From NCBI GenBank assembly GCA_963678675.1, contig OY783200.1, forward strand, positions 8,878,501 to 8,942,500: a DNA stretch of 64,000 bases, read 5' to 3'. The notes beneath the pieces are model-generated. The model saw nothing but the letters and a program-made list of their open reading frames with translations. It ran no database searches and was not told where the DNA came from. Position numbers and translations under genes: made by a program. Of the stretch, positions 11,263-21,206 are shown in pieces; the first letter of the stretch is position 1; every line of letters begins with the position of its first letter. The stretch is from Xiphydria camelus. Lineage: Eukaryota > Arthropoda > Insecta > Hymenoptera > Xiphydriidae.

Positions 11263-11582
11263 TTACGACCAACAACTTAAGACTACCTGCATGCACGGCA
11301 GTGCAAATTTAGTGACACCGGGAGTGGGGATATCGACGAGCAGTATCATTGGCTTCACGAATATACTACCCAGGGTAATTAAGATGCGAGTTTGTAAAAT
11401 TGAATTTCTGCCAGCTTTTCGGGATTTGGCCACACTGTGCGACAATAGCACGCGCGACCTCCTTCCATACGACGTCACCTTCCGCGGATGCGTCCCGTCC
11501 GTATCGACGTCGCGATCGCACGCCTTATTTCGAAGGGGCCGATTGCTCCCTTTTGTGACGCGGAGCGAATCTCCACGTCACA

Positions 11583-12117
11583 TTAGTTACCTTCATTTTT
11601 TCTGCCAAATATTAAATTTTCTAATTTTCTAATTTCTTCAATCAATTCATTTTGGACGTCGCGATCCTCATGCCCAGCAATGGCCGCGCACGATTCTATA
11701 TCGATGCCGTCAACCAGACTAAGATGCGTCTTGCATCTCTCTTTACCAACGTTGTCGAGCGAACTGTAATACCTCAATTCATCAAATAGTCAGTGTCAAA
11801 TGGTTTTATAGACATAGTTTTCTGATTACACTATATTTTCGCGATTCTCGGATTAAATCATTATACCATGATTCCTGAGGCTGTAAATTTCTGTTTAAAC
11901 ATCTTTGCATGAAGACTCTCATTGATGGCAGAATACTGCCAAATATTGGCTTCTCAGACCGTTGATCTTTTTCTTCACATCCTCTACTGTGCAACCATCA
12001 GCGCTAATTGTTTTGATTGCATCAGCGTTTTTTTATACGAATCCAATCGTTTATTTCGAGTTTTATAATCTCGATGATGACTGTTATATAACATTTCATA
12101 TCCCTCGTACTCCGATA
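11583..12117 (-). pseudogene. MADF-domain-like gene, broken
   Basis: The minus strand shows a MADF (Myb/SANT-like in Adf-1) pattern in pieces. These are ISEYEGYEMLYNSHHRDYK, then after a frame change ISADGCTVEDVKKKINGLRS followed by QYLAVF, then after another frame change QPQESWYNDLI. A further exon at 11777-11590 reads RYYSSLDNVGKERCKTHLSL and ends at a GT donor after RKNEG. MADF domains bind DNA. The N-terminal end is cut exactly at the TTAA target site (12118) of the adjacent mobile element. Indels inside the domain argue for a pseudogene. Confidence 0.55.
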
Positions 12118-12330
12118 TTAACACGTTCCCTGCCAGACCGTTTTTATGAAAACTTTCCGCACACGCCGCGTGGGGCGTATACGCTCCACGCTTTACAATT
12201 GTATAGGGAAGCTGCACCTTGATTAGTGACGCCATCGGTAGAGATTCTCTGCATATTCTTGGTATAAACAATTCGTGACAGTATTAGGTTATATCAGAGT
12301 TTAATAGTAATTTTAAAGTGAATCTCTCTC

Positions 12331-13258
12331 ATGCCTAAATCGGAGCGAAACTGTTGTGTTACTAATTGCAAAAATGCTGAAAATTCTTGCGAAAACAGTA
12401 ATATTAAGTTTTACTCATTCCCGGGTAAATCCTACGAAATAGAAAGGCGACAGCAGTGGATAAAAGCTGTTAACCGAAAAAAGTAAGTAAGTTTAGTAGT
12501 CGTTGAGAACAAAATTATCATTGTGGGAAGGCGACAGCAGTGGATAAAAGCTGTTAACCGAAAAAAGTAAGTTTAGGTTAGTAGTCGTTGAGAACAAAAT
12601 TATTATTGTGGGAAGGCGACAGCAGTGGATAAAAGCTGTTAACCGAAAAAAGTAAGTTTAAGTTATTAGTCGTCGAGAACAAAATTATTATCATTGCAAT
12701 ATTTCAGTGAGGATGGTTCTTTATAGGTTCGTTCCAACTAACACGAGAACTTGTTCTGAACTCGACGGAGTGTTCGTAGTCTGATCTAGCCGTCCCAAAA
12801 ATCAGACCCTATGGGTACCAACAAAATTTGTTATGGGTACCGAGTTCAGAACCCTATGGGTACCAACAAAATATTCAAAAATATGTAGTGCACATTTTGT
12901 CGGAGGCCAACGAAGTACCATGCAGTCTCATCCTGCGTATATTCCAACTATATTCTCTGCGACGCGGTCCCAAATTTCAACAGAAGCGGAGACGCAGGCT
13001 ATTTCTCGTTTTGAAAAATATATGAAAAGGATCGACCGCACTTGTGAAACTGTTTTCAGCCCTAAAATTACGCAGGTGATACAAGCTGACAATGAAGATG
13101 AAGAGGTTGAAAGAATAATCCATCCCGTCAATACAAAAAGTAGTGTTGAAACACAGTGTTGTTTTGACTCTTACGAAATAAATAAAGAATATTTTGTGTT
13201 TGAAAGTTCCTTAGATGGAAATAACTTTATAAAGGGGGTAAATGTAATAAGGGGGTAA
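12331..13258 (+). pseudogene. THAP domain gene of the deleted ISL2EU-like element
   Basis: The ATG at 12331 starts MPKSERNCCVTNCKN, the C2 half of a THAP C2CH zinc finger, followed by IKFYSFPGKSYEIERRQQWI and a GTAAGT donor after NRKK (12482). The second half lies at about 12852-12930: LWVPTKYSKICSAHF, with the Cys and His ligands, then HPAYIPTIF. Between them lie two further copies of the exon end and an inserted piece that splits EDGSL from WVPTK (12732-12850). Downstream the frame continues with acidic low-complexity sequence to 13258 with no DDE core. THAP domains bind element ends; here the gene is truncated and probably dead. Confidence 0.65.
12444..12694. repeat. 84/85-bp tandem triplication including a splice donor
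   Basis: Units start at 12444, 12528 and 12613. Each contains the coding end AAGGCGACAGCAGTGGATAA..., the GTAAGT donor and the intron start, so the first THAP exon's 3' end exists three times. Confidence 0.85.
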
Positions 13259-13465
13259 ATTGATAGACATTTGTCTTATAACATGTTTAGTTATAAAAAA
13301 CAGTCCAGGGTGTTCTATTTTCTGAACATTTATTACATGTTTTGCTTCACATAATTTTTCTCCTTTTAGCACTTCTGATGGTCTGTTATTATTGAAATAA
13401 ATTTTTTCAAACCCACAGCGAATAACTTTGTCCATTTTTGGAAACAAATGCACAAAATACTTCAA
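13211..13465 (-). pseudogene. N-terminal piece of a SWIM/YqaJ-type protein
   Basis: The minus-strand frame starts MKYFVHLFPKMDKVI and includes NRPSEVLKGEKLCEAKHVIN. This resembles the segment preceding the SWIM motif in the intact protein at 49900-51711 (EGQSVINAGHLVYCG). It starts near the right end of the deleted element and faces inward. The SWIM cysteines and the nuclease are absent. The match is by eye and short, so the assignment is tentative. Confidence 0.4.
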
Positions 13466-13770
13466 AAATTACATTACACGAAGAAAACACCGACTTAAAA
13501 AAATTTACTGACACGTTTTGTTTATACCAACTATATTCCAGCAGCGATCACTAGGGGGCACTGTTCGCCGGTTCGTGCAGCTTCCCTATTGTTTTGTTTC
13601 TAGCATATGCCTTACAATGAACACTTTCGTTGTGAATGACGCCTAATGGCGTCAACGTACTCCCCCACTATGTGCGGATGACGCCATAAGGCGTCATCCC
13701 CAATATTTAAATGCTTTAACAGAATATCCCTTCCGCACAGAAGAAAGGTCATCCGCAGCGAACGGGTTAA

Positions 13771-13985
13771 CACGTTGACTGCCGACTGTGCGCAGACAGA
13801 CGTTTATAAGTGTAATAACGACTCACGTAAGAATTTTTTCAAAATTCCTATTCTCTTTACTAAATTATGTGCAAAAATACTTTACTAAATTATGTGCAAA
13901 TGTAAAATTCTCGGTCTAATAGACCGAGACGGCGTGCGCGGAAAATTTTTTCTCGATCTAATAGACCGAGACGGCAGTGAAAGTG
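13771..13985. mobile_element. 215-bp TTAA MITE
   Basis: TTAA flanks both ends (13767-13770, 13986-13989). The ends are CACGTTGACTGCCG and, inward from the right, CACTTTCACTGCCG. It shares its left TTAA with the right end of the neighbouring element, so the two are abutted. Inside, TCTAATAGACCGAGACGGC occurs twice. Confidence 0.75.
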
Positions 13986-13989
13986 TTAA

Positions 13990-14209
13990 TAATTTTGTTC
14001 ATGCAATGTTCCACACAAATTTGCCTTCCGCCATCTTGGTATTCAACTATTAAAAGTTTTGTAAAATGTAGCAGTTTCCTATTACTTTTACTAAAAGAAC
14101 TTTTATAGCAGAGATGTTTTATCAAATTTGATATATTACGCAGTCTCTTGAAGGTCATCTTCATCAGTCAATTTTTCAATCACTTTTGATTACAAACTTG
14201 AAGTCGAAA
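13990..14209. other. Spacer without recognised feature
   Basis: AT-rich; a short minus-strand frame (14164-13958) crosses the MITE edge and matches nothing I recognise. Confidence 0.4.
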
Positions 14210-15460
14210 GCCCTACTCTAGGCTCAATACCAAACATAGCTCGATATGGTTACTGTTTTATGCCAGAATGAAGCGCCCTATTTTTCATAAACTGTACAAA
14301 CGCAAGACCTTTGGACCACTTTGATGTGTTATTGTCTTGCATCCAGGCTGCCAACATTTTCTCAATATCTTGATTAGCTCGCTTCGCTGAACCTTGGCTT
14401 TGGCTATGTCTTGGTTTTCAATGAACCAATTTTACCTCAGGCCAGTATGATACCACCTAATTTATCACTGCATTAACGAACTCGCGGCCATTATCTGAAT
14501 GCAAAATGCATGGCGCACCAAAAGTAAGGAATATATCCTGTCACGTCATGGACAACTAGATTTACTACTATCAATTCGGGGAAAACAATAGGGATCATCG
14601 ATACACTCAAGACATTTTATATCGCAAAAGAATATTCTGTTCCTACTAACCTTTCTTTGTCTTTCGATCTCTCTCTCTTCCTCCTTCTGTCGGCCGTGCG
14701 ATCCTTCCTTCGAGGGGTGGATCGAAAGGGGTGCGGTCTCTCCTTGGTCACTCACTTTAGGTAGCACGACAGGGATAGAGGTTGAGGTTTCCACAAATCA
14801 CAGTCACTTTAGATCTCGGAACTTCTTTATTTAGATTTTTGAACGGAACACGCGTTACTCGAGGAAAAAGACAAAAAGCAAAAAGCAAAAGGCTCTTCTC
14901 GGTGTCCAGGATTCTCCTTATATAAGCCGTTAGACTTCGTTTCGGGTGGGGATCCTTCCTGATGTTGAAAAGGGGAAGGAGAAGGAATGCGTTGAATCAT
15001 GGAGCTTCTTCCTGTCAGCGGCTCATCGATGGTCTCTTGGCGTCTTGTTTTTCGCTGGTGCATTTCCTTTAATGCTACGCGGGTGGCACGTGTAGGTTTT
15101 CGCGCCTTCGCCTTGTGCGAGGGTTCGTGTTACTCGCGGTGCAGTTTTGGCTCGGTGCGGAGTCGGCATTCCGGTCTTCGTAGCGGGCTTGCTCGTCGCT
15201 ATTTGATTCCTCTTATTCTATCGCTTTACTCGCCGCTGCGTTTTATTCCATGAAAACGGCTACGTTAGGACGTTACAATCCGTTAGTTGATAAGCAACTT
15301 CTTCCGCCCTCTTACTTTTTAATGGCCTTAGCAAAACAAATTTTGTCAAATGGTCTTGATAAACCACGATAAACCTATACTCGTGATCCTCTTGTGATTG
15401 TATATCAATTAAGTCTACTTGGCAGCGGCTATTCCCGTGCAGAAAATTAATCGGGGCTCC
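14210..15460 (-). pseudogene. Retroviral-type integrase (rve) relic, split by a solo LTR
   Basis: The minus strand before the insertion (15460-15278) reads RCQVDLIDIQSQEDHEYRFI and TKFVLLRPLKSKRAEEVAYQ, the start of an rve integrase core with its first Asp. After the insertion (14538-14210) it continues IFLTFGAPCILHSDNGREF with the second Asp, and SQSQGSAKRANQDIEKML around the third acidic position (an Ala/Lys has replaced the usual Glu context). Several stops occur after VNAVIN and near KLVH. The family looks like the KRBA2/Ginger type of integrase rather than a standard Gypsy pol, but that is inference. The 5' part is replaced by GGGCCCTA-rich sequence. Confidence 0.75.
14539..15277 (-). 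mobile_element. Solo LTR, 739 bp
   Basis: The segment begins TGTCACGTC and ends CGTTACA, i.e. TG...CA ends with a short inverted repeat (TGTAACG/TGTCACG). It is flanked by the 4-base direct repeat ATCC (14535-14538, 15278-15281). Removing it plus one ATCC rejoins the integrase frame. Read on the minus strand it has a TATA-like CTTATATAAGG and, about 90 bases later, AATAAAG, the expected promoter and poly(A) signal of an LTR. No internal retroviral genes adjoin it, so it is a recombined solo LTR. Confidence 0.8.
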
Positions 15461-15700
15461 TACTTGGCCCTTTCTAGATTGCCCTAATTCTATTAGGGGC
15501 CCAGTATGAAAAACTAAGTACAGCCCTACTAGGCTAGTCACGCTTGAAACATCGGGTCCCTTACAGGTCAGCTAACAAGGCCCTGTAAAGGTTCCTGAAC
15601 AAAGCCTTGATTATCTAGTAGGGCCCTAAATAGGCCCTCAACAAAGCCCTGACTATCGAACAGGGCCCTAGAAATGCCCCTAATTAAACCCTTATATACC
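15461..15700. other. GGGCCCTA-rich degenerate repeat
   Basis: Multiple variants of AGGGCCCTA, AAGCCCTGA and AGGCCCT recur every 15-30 bases, on a palindromic GGGCCC core. It replaces the upstream part of the integrase relic. No ORF. Confidence 0.55.
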
Positions 15701-16199
15701 CTTACTTATATAATATTGGAAATGAGTAATAATACCTTTTTGTATATTACTTAGCCTCGTTTATTAGAGCTTCAGTATATGATACACGATGATATGTCGC
15801 ATGTATTTAATATTGTACAGCGTTAACAAAAATTATATTTTAGCTTAGTGTAGGAACTGAAAATAACGTTATATAATGTTTTATAATAGGAACTTAATGT
15901 TGCTGACATTGCAAACTTATGATTAAGGAAAAAAGAACATCTTACACCGCTAATATAATTACGCTTGCAAAGCGTCATATCTGCATAAAAGTAATAACTT
16001 TCTCTTATAAACTACATATACCGTTATAATTTTAACAAACGTATTTTTTTTTAGTCGGCACTATAGAAACGAACAAGACGGTGCACACTGTGCATTTTTT
16101 CGGTCGGGAGAATAGAAGACTTTGAAATACTTTAGAAGAGAATAGAAGACTCTATCTTTGGAGGGAGTTTTTTTATCACTGTGCAACCATATGCGCCGT
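15701..16199. other. Spacer, no feature seen
   Basis: AT-rich sequence between the repeat and the last exon of the minus-strand gene. I see no coding or structured element. Confidence 0.4.
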
Positions 16200-18258
16200 C
16201 TTATGCATTTCTAATTTCTCCAGGTTGTGTTCTGCGCATCTTCCGTCCACCATCCCAATCTTTGGCGTTTGATAAGCAGCTAGATAGACCCTGACGAAAC
16301 GTCTTGTCCGGCATCACTGTGTCCTGTGGCCCGGTGAAATACTTTCTAATGAAACCTGCAATCAAAAAATGAAATTAATAAAAATGTGAAAAGCATATTC
16401 TAAACAAGTATAAATACATAAAAATATTTATACCGAGTACGTTGTCGTAAAACGCCGTTCCTTTAAGGATATATTTTGCTGCCGTTACGGATCTCGATTG
16501 CCTTACAGCCGTACAGTTCATCGCCAGATCCTTCTTGAAAAATTGTTTTACGACCGCTATAAGCATTGCTTTCATTTCTGAGTCCAAAAACGATTCCAAT
16601 GTCGCCGACTACGATAAAATTTATAATTTTTATTCACAGATTCGAATTAGTATCGTAAATATTGAAATTTACTTACGAAATCTTCACGAAATTGCTCTTC
16701 ATCCTTCAAACGCTGATCAAAAGCTGAAAGCTCGTCGAATGTCTCGAGCTTTTGAAACTCGTACTTCTCGACGAATTTTTGGAGCGTCATTTTGTTGATC
16801 TTTAGTCGCATACATCGCTCTATAGAGTTACGAAGTCCCTGGATTTCTGCAGTCTGACTTTTAATGACGCCTGACAATCTGCTTATGGCTGTATACAGCA
16901 ACTTCGTCTCTGTGCATAACAAATAGCATTACTATCCAGAAAATTGTCAAATATTCAAGTGGTTATTAGCTTGTCTTTTTTCATGCCATCACATACCTTT
17001 AGAAAAATTATCTTTCTCCGCGTTTACTTCCTTAATCTCCGTGTCACTTACTGGCGGAAAATCATGATGGTGACGAGGACTGGTGGAGCTTCAAAGTGTT
17101 TGTATTTCATCCTCTGTCTTTGTTGTTCTAGACAGTTTATCGAATGAATTTGTTGATGAGCATTTCTGGATTGAGGAAAGAGGTGTTTCGTCCAAAATTT
17201 GCGCTTTTCTCTGCGGAACTTCAGCTTTTGAAGACATGCGGAGTGGCTTCTTGTAGTTCGACACAACCCTTGGCGACTTGGACTTATTTCTTCGATCAAC
17301 CTGTCGTTTGGTGCTCTTTGTCGTTCCTCTTTTACGAGGTTTTGGTTCCGGCGATCGTTCTTCTGAGCTCGAATTCTCGATGCTGGACGCTGAAATACAA
17401 AGAAGTACACTTTTCATATTATTTTATTACAACATTATATATTTCGAATTTACAAATAATGAAAGTTCGAAAGCAACAGGAAGTTACAATTTTCGTAAAT
17501 TGAAATAAATACTTACAGTAATTTTCATCACTGCTTTTGATCGACGATGGAGAGAGCGGCAGATGACTCACTTTCATAATCTCCTGTAGGTTCCTCGAAT
17601 TCATCGCCTTATATGCTGCAGTATCGTTCTTCGCTTTTTGTTTCGCATGTTCTTCGTTCTCCGTCGTATAAGCGAAATCATCGTGCTGAAGTTTCTTCAC
17701 CCTCGTTAATCCGTCCGAATATGTTTCTATACGTGAATAAGAGGGTTTATTTTTTTTTTCCTTGTCACAAACGAAGCTTTTAAAAATAAACAAAATTCCT
17801 GAATAGCGGAATTATGAGGAAGCAATGAGCAAAGGTTGATTTCGCACCTTTGACTTAACTCATAAAAAAATCATAAAAAATTTAATAATAAAATAAATTT
17901 TAATTTATTGCCTTTCTCAGATTCTTTTCTAGATTATTCTGTTCAAAATTTTTTATAATTTTAAATATTCTGACGTGAAAACTCTATACATACTTGCATG
18001 CCCTACCAGTGCACACTCGTACATTGGCCTGTCTTCCGGCGACTTGACGTTCTTCTTAATTAAGCCATTGAGCAACGGCATGGTGTCTTTATCATATGGA
18101 GGAGGCATGAAGCGTGCCATGCATGAACCAATCACCGGATCAAAGGTTATCCACGAACTCGGTATGCATTCAATCGATTTCCTGCCATCCGATGTTGTTT
18201 CATTGATAAAGTCAATGATCTGGTAGTTATCCAAGGAACTTCCTCCCCGACTCACTGA
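16200..18258 (-). CDS. Six-exon host-like gene (DUF4806-like architecture), with an in-frame TGA
   Basis: Minus-strand exons with GT-AG borders, approximate: 18258-17990 (SSLDNYQIIDFINETTSDGR ... CMARFMPPPYDKDT ... GHA), 17728-17516 (ETYSDGLTRVKKLQHDDFAY), 17387-16998 (basic, serine-rich, SPEPKPRKRGTTKSTKRQVD), 16911-16676 (LETFDELSAFDQRLKDEEQF), 16610-16435 (SATLESFLDSEMKAMLIAVV and SVTAAKYILKGTAF), 16352-16200 (FIRKYFTGPQDTVMPDK ... RRTQPGEIRNA, stop). A first exon with 'PPPY', a basic linker and a late 'F..rL.d..' alpha-helical block is the layout of insect DUF4806 proteins; function unknown. In exon 3 the joined frame meets TGA after TEDEIQTL (17091-17093) and then stays open to the donor. 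The gene is therefore either a recent pseudogene, a misread base, or spliced differently. The first exon may extend upstream. Confidence 0.55.
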
Positions 18259-18618
18259 AAAATGAATAAACATTATCATTAAAACTGCATATTTCATCCC
18301 CAGACAAATGGTTTTGGAACAACTGAACTAAGTGAAGAAAAAAGTATGCATTTAAGGGGAGGCTTCTTCATTTCAACACTTCGAGTACACCTGCCTTGAA
18401 CTAAAATTTTTTGTGGGAAGTCGAATGTGTGGGGCTTACTTTGTGCGAATGGCACTGAATGGACTTTAAAAATCTGATATTTTACAATAAAATCTGGGCC
18501 CGAGAAAAATCCAAAGCTTTTGCTTTGTCTCTCTCGCAGTCGCGAGTCTGTGCATAGCACACGTCACGAGACTTAAGCCTCCTCTTAAAATTCACGAATG
18601 TTGCCTATTTTTTAGACA
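18259..18618. other. Upstream region of the six-exon gene
   Basis: Contains the acceptor side of exon 1 and AT-rich sequence. A short frame here is not supported. The left copy of the R1 target duplication occupies 18602-18618. Confidence 0.4.
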
Positions 18619-19596
18619 GTTAATATCATTTATTCGAGAAGCATACAAATGTCTCAGTCCGTACCTAGGACTAGCCTATACCGGAGGTGGAAAAATTAGT
18701 AAATCTAAGATATAAACTATCTATAAAAATAACAGTAATATAAGAACTAATATAGTAACAGTAACAACAACGGAAAAATAATAATAATATAATAATAACA
18801 TACAGTGGTATTAGTAGTGTCTAGAGGAAGGGTATCTATGGTACTTAAGAGCAATAGAGCTATACGGGCGGCGTGTCCATATCGATGTCAATATTTACAG
18901 GGGTGGTGTAATGTTATATTCCTAGTGTAAGCGATAGAAGTAGTCTTAGATAATGATATGAGGTTTAACAAATAGTGATCTGAAATTTTTGAGTTTGCAG
19001 GGGGGGCGTGCTCGTTTGGTGTTGGAGGGTCACGCGTTTCCATTCCCCTCTTGGTCGGCCGCGGCTAGTTCGTCCCGCTTTCTCAAAACCGCTTTGGCGA
19101 AGGCGCTGAAATGGCTGAAGATTTCTTTGGAGATCAGCTCTTGGGGTGTCAGAGGCCACTGAAGGCCTGCGTCGGTCACCTTTCTGGCTAGCGTCCTCCT
19201 CTCTTCCACGTGCTTAGGGCAGCTATTTATTATATGCTGCACGGTGTCGGTGTCGCCACAATCGCAGGTGTTTGACTCCGCTAGTCCGAGAGAGTGCAAT
19301 TTCGACCTGAAGTTCCCGTGACCAGAGAGGAATTGGGTCACATAGTGATCGGGTTTTATCCAGTGTGCCTTCTCTCGGTTGCGGGTGCTGGGGCAGTATT
19401 GGAAGGTGATTCTTCCGGTGTTGGACACCGCCCATCTTTGTTGCCATAGGTCTAGTACCTCATCCCTTATTAGCCCTCGATAACGCGAGACAATTCCGGC
19501 TTCTTCGTCTGGTGTTATTTCCTCTGGATTGAAAATCACGTTACCGATTCGGAAATGTAGTCCTTTGCGGAGCTTGTAAATCGCTGTTCTTTCCTC
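18619..19596 (-). mobile_element. 5'-truncated R1-clade LINE, 978 bp
   Basis: A perfect 17-base direct repeat TGCCTATTTTTTAGACA flanks the segment (18602-18618 and 19597-19613). The minus strand carries the C-terminus of an R1-type ORF2 followed by a 3' untranslated region of about 400 bases. The 5' side is truncated, as is usual for LINEs. The long perfect target duplication suggests a fairly recent insertion. Confidence 0.85.
19030..19539 (-). pseudogene. R1 LINE ORF2 C-terminal domain
   Basis: The frame reads RGLIRDEVLDLWQQRWAVSN, HWIKPDHYVTQFLSGHGNF and the CCHC finger CDCGDTDTVQHIINSCPKH, a hallmark of the C-terminus of R1-like reverse transcriptases. The reverse transcriptase itself is absent because of 5' truncation. 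The open frame of about 170 residues has no stop before 19030. Confidence 0.82.
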
Positions 19597-19613
19597 TGCC
19601 TATTTTTTAGACA

Positions 19614-20685
19614 ATTATATTTTTATGCAAATTAAATTGACAATTACGTTCGTGTTATTAATTGACCAAAGAATTAACGGTTGCTTGGGTTGAACGACGC
19701 CGTTTGTAACTTTATTTTCAGTGCGATGTACTGAAAATAAGGTTAGAATCATTGTTCATCCCGAAGAGCATCGTTCAACCTAGCTGTTAATGCTCGGGTT
19801 GAACGACGCTGTTTAGGATGAATAATGTAACCGACAATTTTTCATTCGTAAACGTACAATTGTGAAAATAATATTTATTTTACTTACTTTTGTCGTTACG
19901 CCGGTTGACGTGCTTACGTAGATAAACCGAGACAAAGTCGATCGCGAACACGTGCTACCGCGTGGGTTTACGAATGGAGACAACTTCACGCACAATTGCA
20001 GCCCATAACTGCGGTTTTTTTGTCGAACACAACGAAATGTTTGATACTCGCGCTTCAATTACAGAAAAAGTACGCTTTTCCCAAAATATTTGCCGGCCGG
20101 CCGGCGAGCCCGACGAGAACAGAACAGGCACGAGCACGCGTTGTGCGACCCTCTCGCGCCGTTTACCGGTTGCCAACCGAGACAGCGTCAACGCTGGCCG
20201 TCCATTGCAAATAATATTATGCGCGCGACGCGCTTACGTCGGTTATCTGTTGCCAACGTTGGTCGTCGTTCCGAACGTTATAAACACTTTTCGACAAAAA
20301 TCGAACTCCAGTACATCGAAGAGGCAGGAAGGACGACTACACACAATAAGATATGCGCGAGCACAACCTGTAGCAACGCGCTTACGCCGGTGATCTCTGT
20401 TGCCAACGGACACAGCGCTAACACCGAGCGTGAAAACAATGTTGACGATATAGATATGCACGACTCGTACTTTCGACCGCCAAAAATATTCCCAACGAAT
20501 ATTAGATCGACGCGGTTGGCAGTGCGACTATGTCGAGCGTCCTTCCGGCATCGAAACCAGTATATGCCGTTTGAAAGTGATATTAACGTATATGTCCTGG
20601 GCATCTTCGAAATTTGCATCTACGCAACTACTCATCAACGTCAGCTTAATCGGAAGCCCCTTGTGATATCACAACAACCTCCAGG
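19614..20685. other. Repetitive, CpG-rich region upstream of a plus-strand exon
   Basis: 19690-19810 has the motif GGTTGAACGACG twice directly and once inverted, forming weak hairpins. From about 19900 the sequence becomes CpG-rich, with diverged repeats of CGCGCTTACG(T/C)CGGT(T/G)AT and GTTGCCAACG at about 20150, 20228 and 20377. Long plus-strand frames cross it but look like by-products of the composition. It could include the promoter of the exon at 20686. Confidence 0.4.
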
Positions 20686-20815
20686 ATGGATCCGGAGAGG
20701 AAGAAAGTGCGTGATCGCAAACGAAAGAGTAGAGCTCTTTTGAACGAGTACAGAGCAGATTGTGAGTCGGTGCTCGAGGATTTTAGTCGGAATTCAGATC
20801 AAGTGACAATTACGG
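20686..20815 (+). CDS. Candidate first coding exon of an unidentified gene
   Basis: ATG at 20686 is followed by MDPERKKVRDRKRKSRALLN and an acidic stretch ending ...QVTITG, then a good donor GTAAGT. Short basic first exons of this type precede several insect transposase-like genes, for example MDERDFSNNRRAKNKLRLKV at 30929 on the other strand. No downstream exon is visible before the Kolobok-like element at 21207. The call rests on ATG, open frame and donor only. Confidence 0.35.
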
Positions 20816-21202
20816 GTAAGTAAATATTGTACCATAAGCGAAACAAATAGAAAAAAAATAGTTATAGTAACAGTATAGAAACCGGTTCCGAATGAAAAAA
20901 TAGGGAACATTATTACGCATTTTTGCCTCCTAAAATTGAATATAAAATAATGCCGACGTTTAAAACGATATACTTATAAGTGTTTGTCTCCCTCGCTGTG
21001 CATTTCCTTTTTTTATAATAAAAAAACATTAATGTCGTTGCTTGTTCTAAGGATACTAACTCATTATGATATATAACATTAATATTATACGAATACTGAA
21101 AAGTTGTTAACAAGCCATTAAAAAATGTCTTTATACTTGTTCAGAAACCTTTATTTTTTCATTAATATATTAACAGTTTTTTAATTCCCGCCATTGTCAA
21201 AT
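20816..21202. other. Spacer, no feature seen
   Basis: AT-rich sequence between the candidate exon and the TTAA element. Confidence 0.4.
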
Positions 21203-21206
21203 TTAA

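Larger units (their letters stand above)
12205..13587. mobile_element. Internally deleted ISL2EU-like element
   Basis: The ends AGGGAAGCTGCAC and GTGCAGCTTCCCT are inverted repeats, with further matching blocks inside (TTGGTATAAACA next to CGTG-CAG on both sides). AT dinucleotides flank both ends (12203-12204, 13588-13589), the 2-bp duplication I know for ISL2EU. A THAP exon points inward from the left and a SWIM-type protein start points inward from the right. This is the same two-gene layout as the intact element at 49781-53610, in mirror orientation. The transposase core and YqaJ nuclease are missing. Confidence 0.65.
12122..13766. mobile_element. TTAA-flanked MITE-like element hosting a nested insertion
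   Basis: TTAA lies outside both ends (12118-12121 and 13767-13770). The terminal repeats are weak but alignable: CACGTTCCCTGCC at the left and, inward from the right, CCCGTTCGCTGCGG. Without the nested element at 12205-13587 it would be about 260 bases, a non-autonomous piggyBac- or Kolobok-type element. Its right half contains a hairpin, GGATGACGCCATAAGGCGTC. Confidence 0.6.

Noticed and set aside
20090..20743. 217-codon plus-strand frame in CpG-rich DNA
   Set aside because: Composition-driven, no domain, and it overlaps repeated motifs; only the short ATG exon with donor at 20686 was kept.
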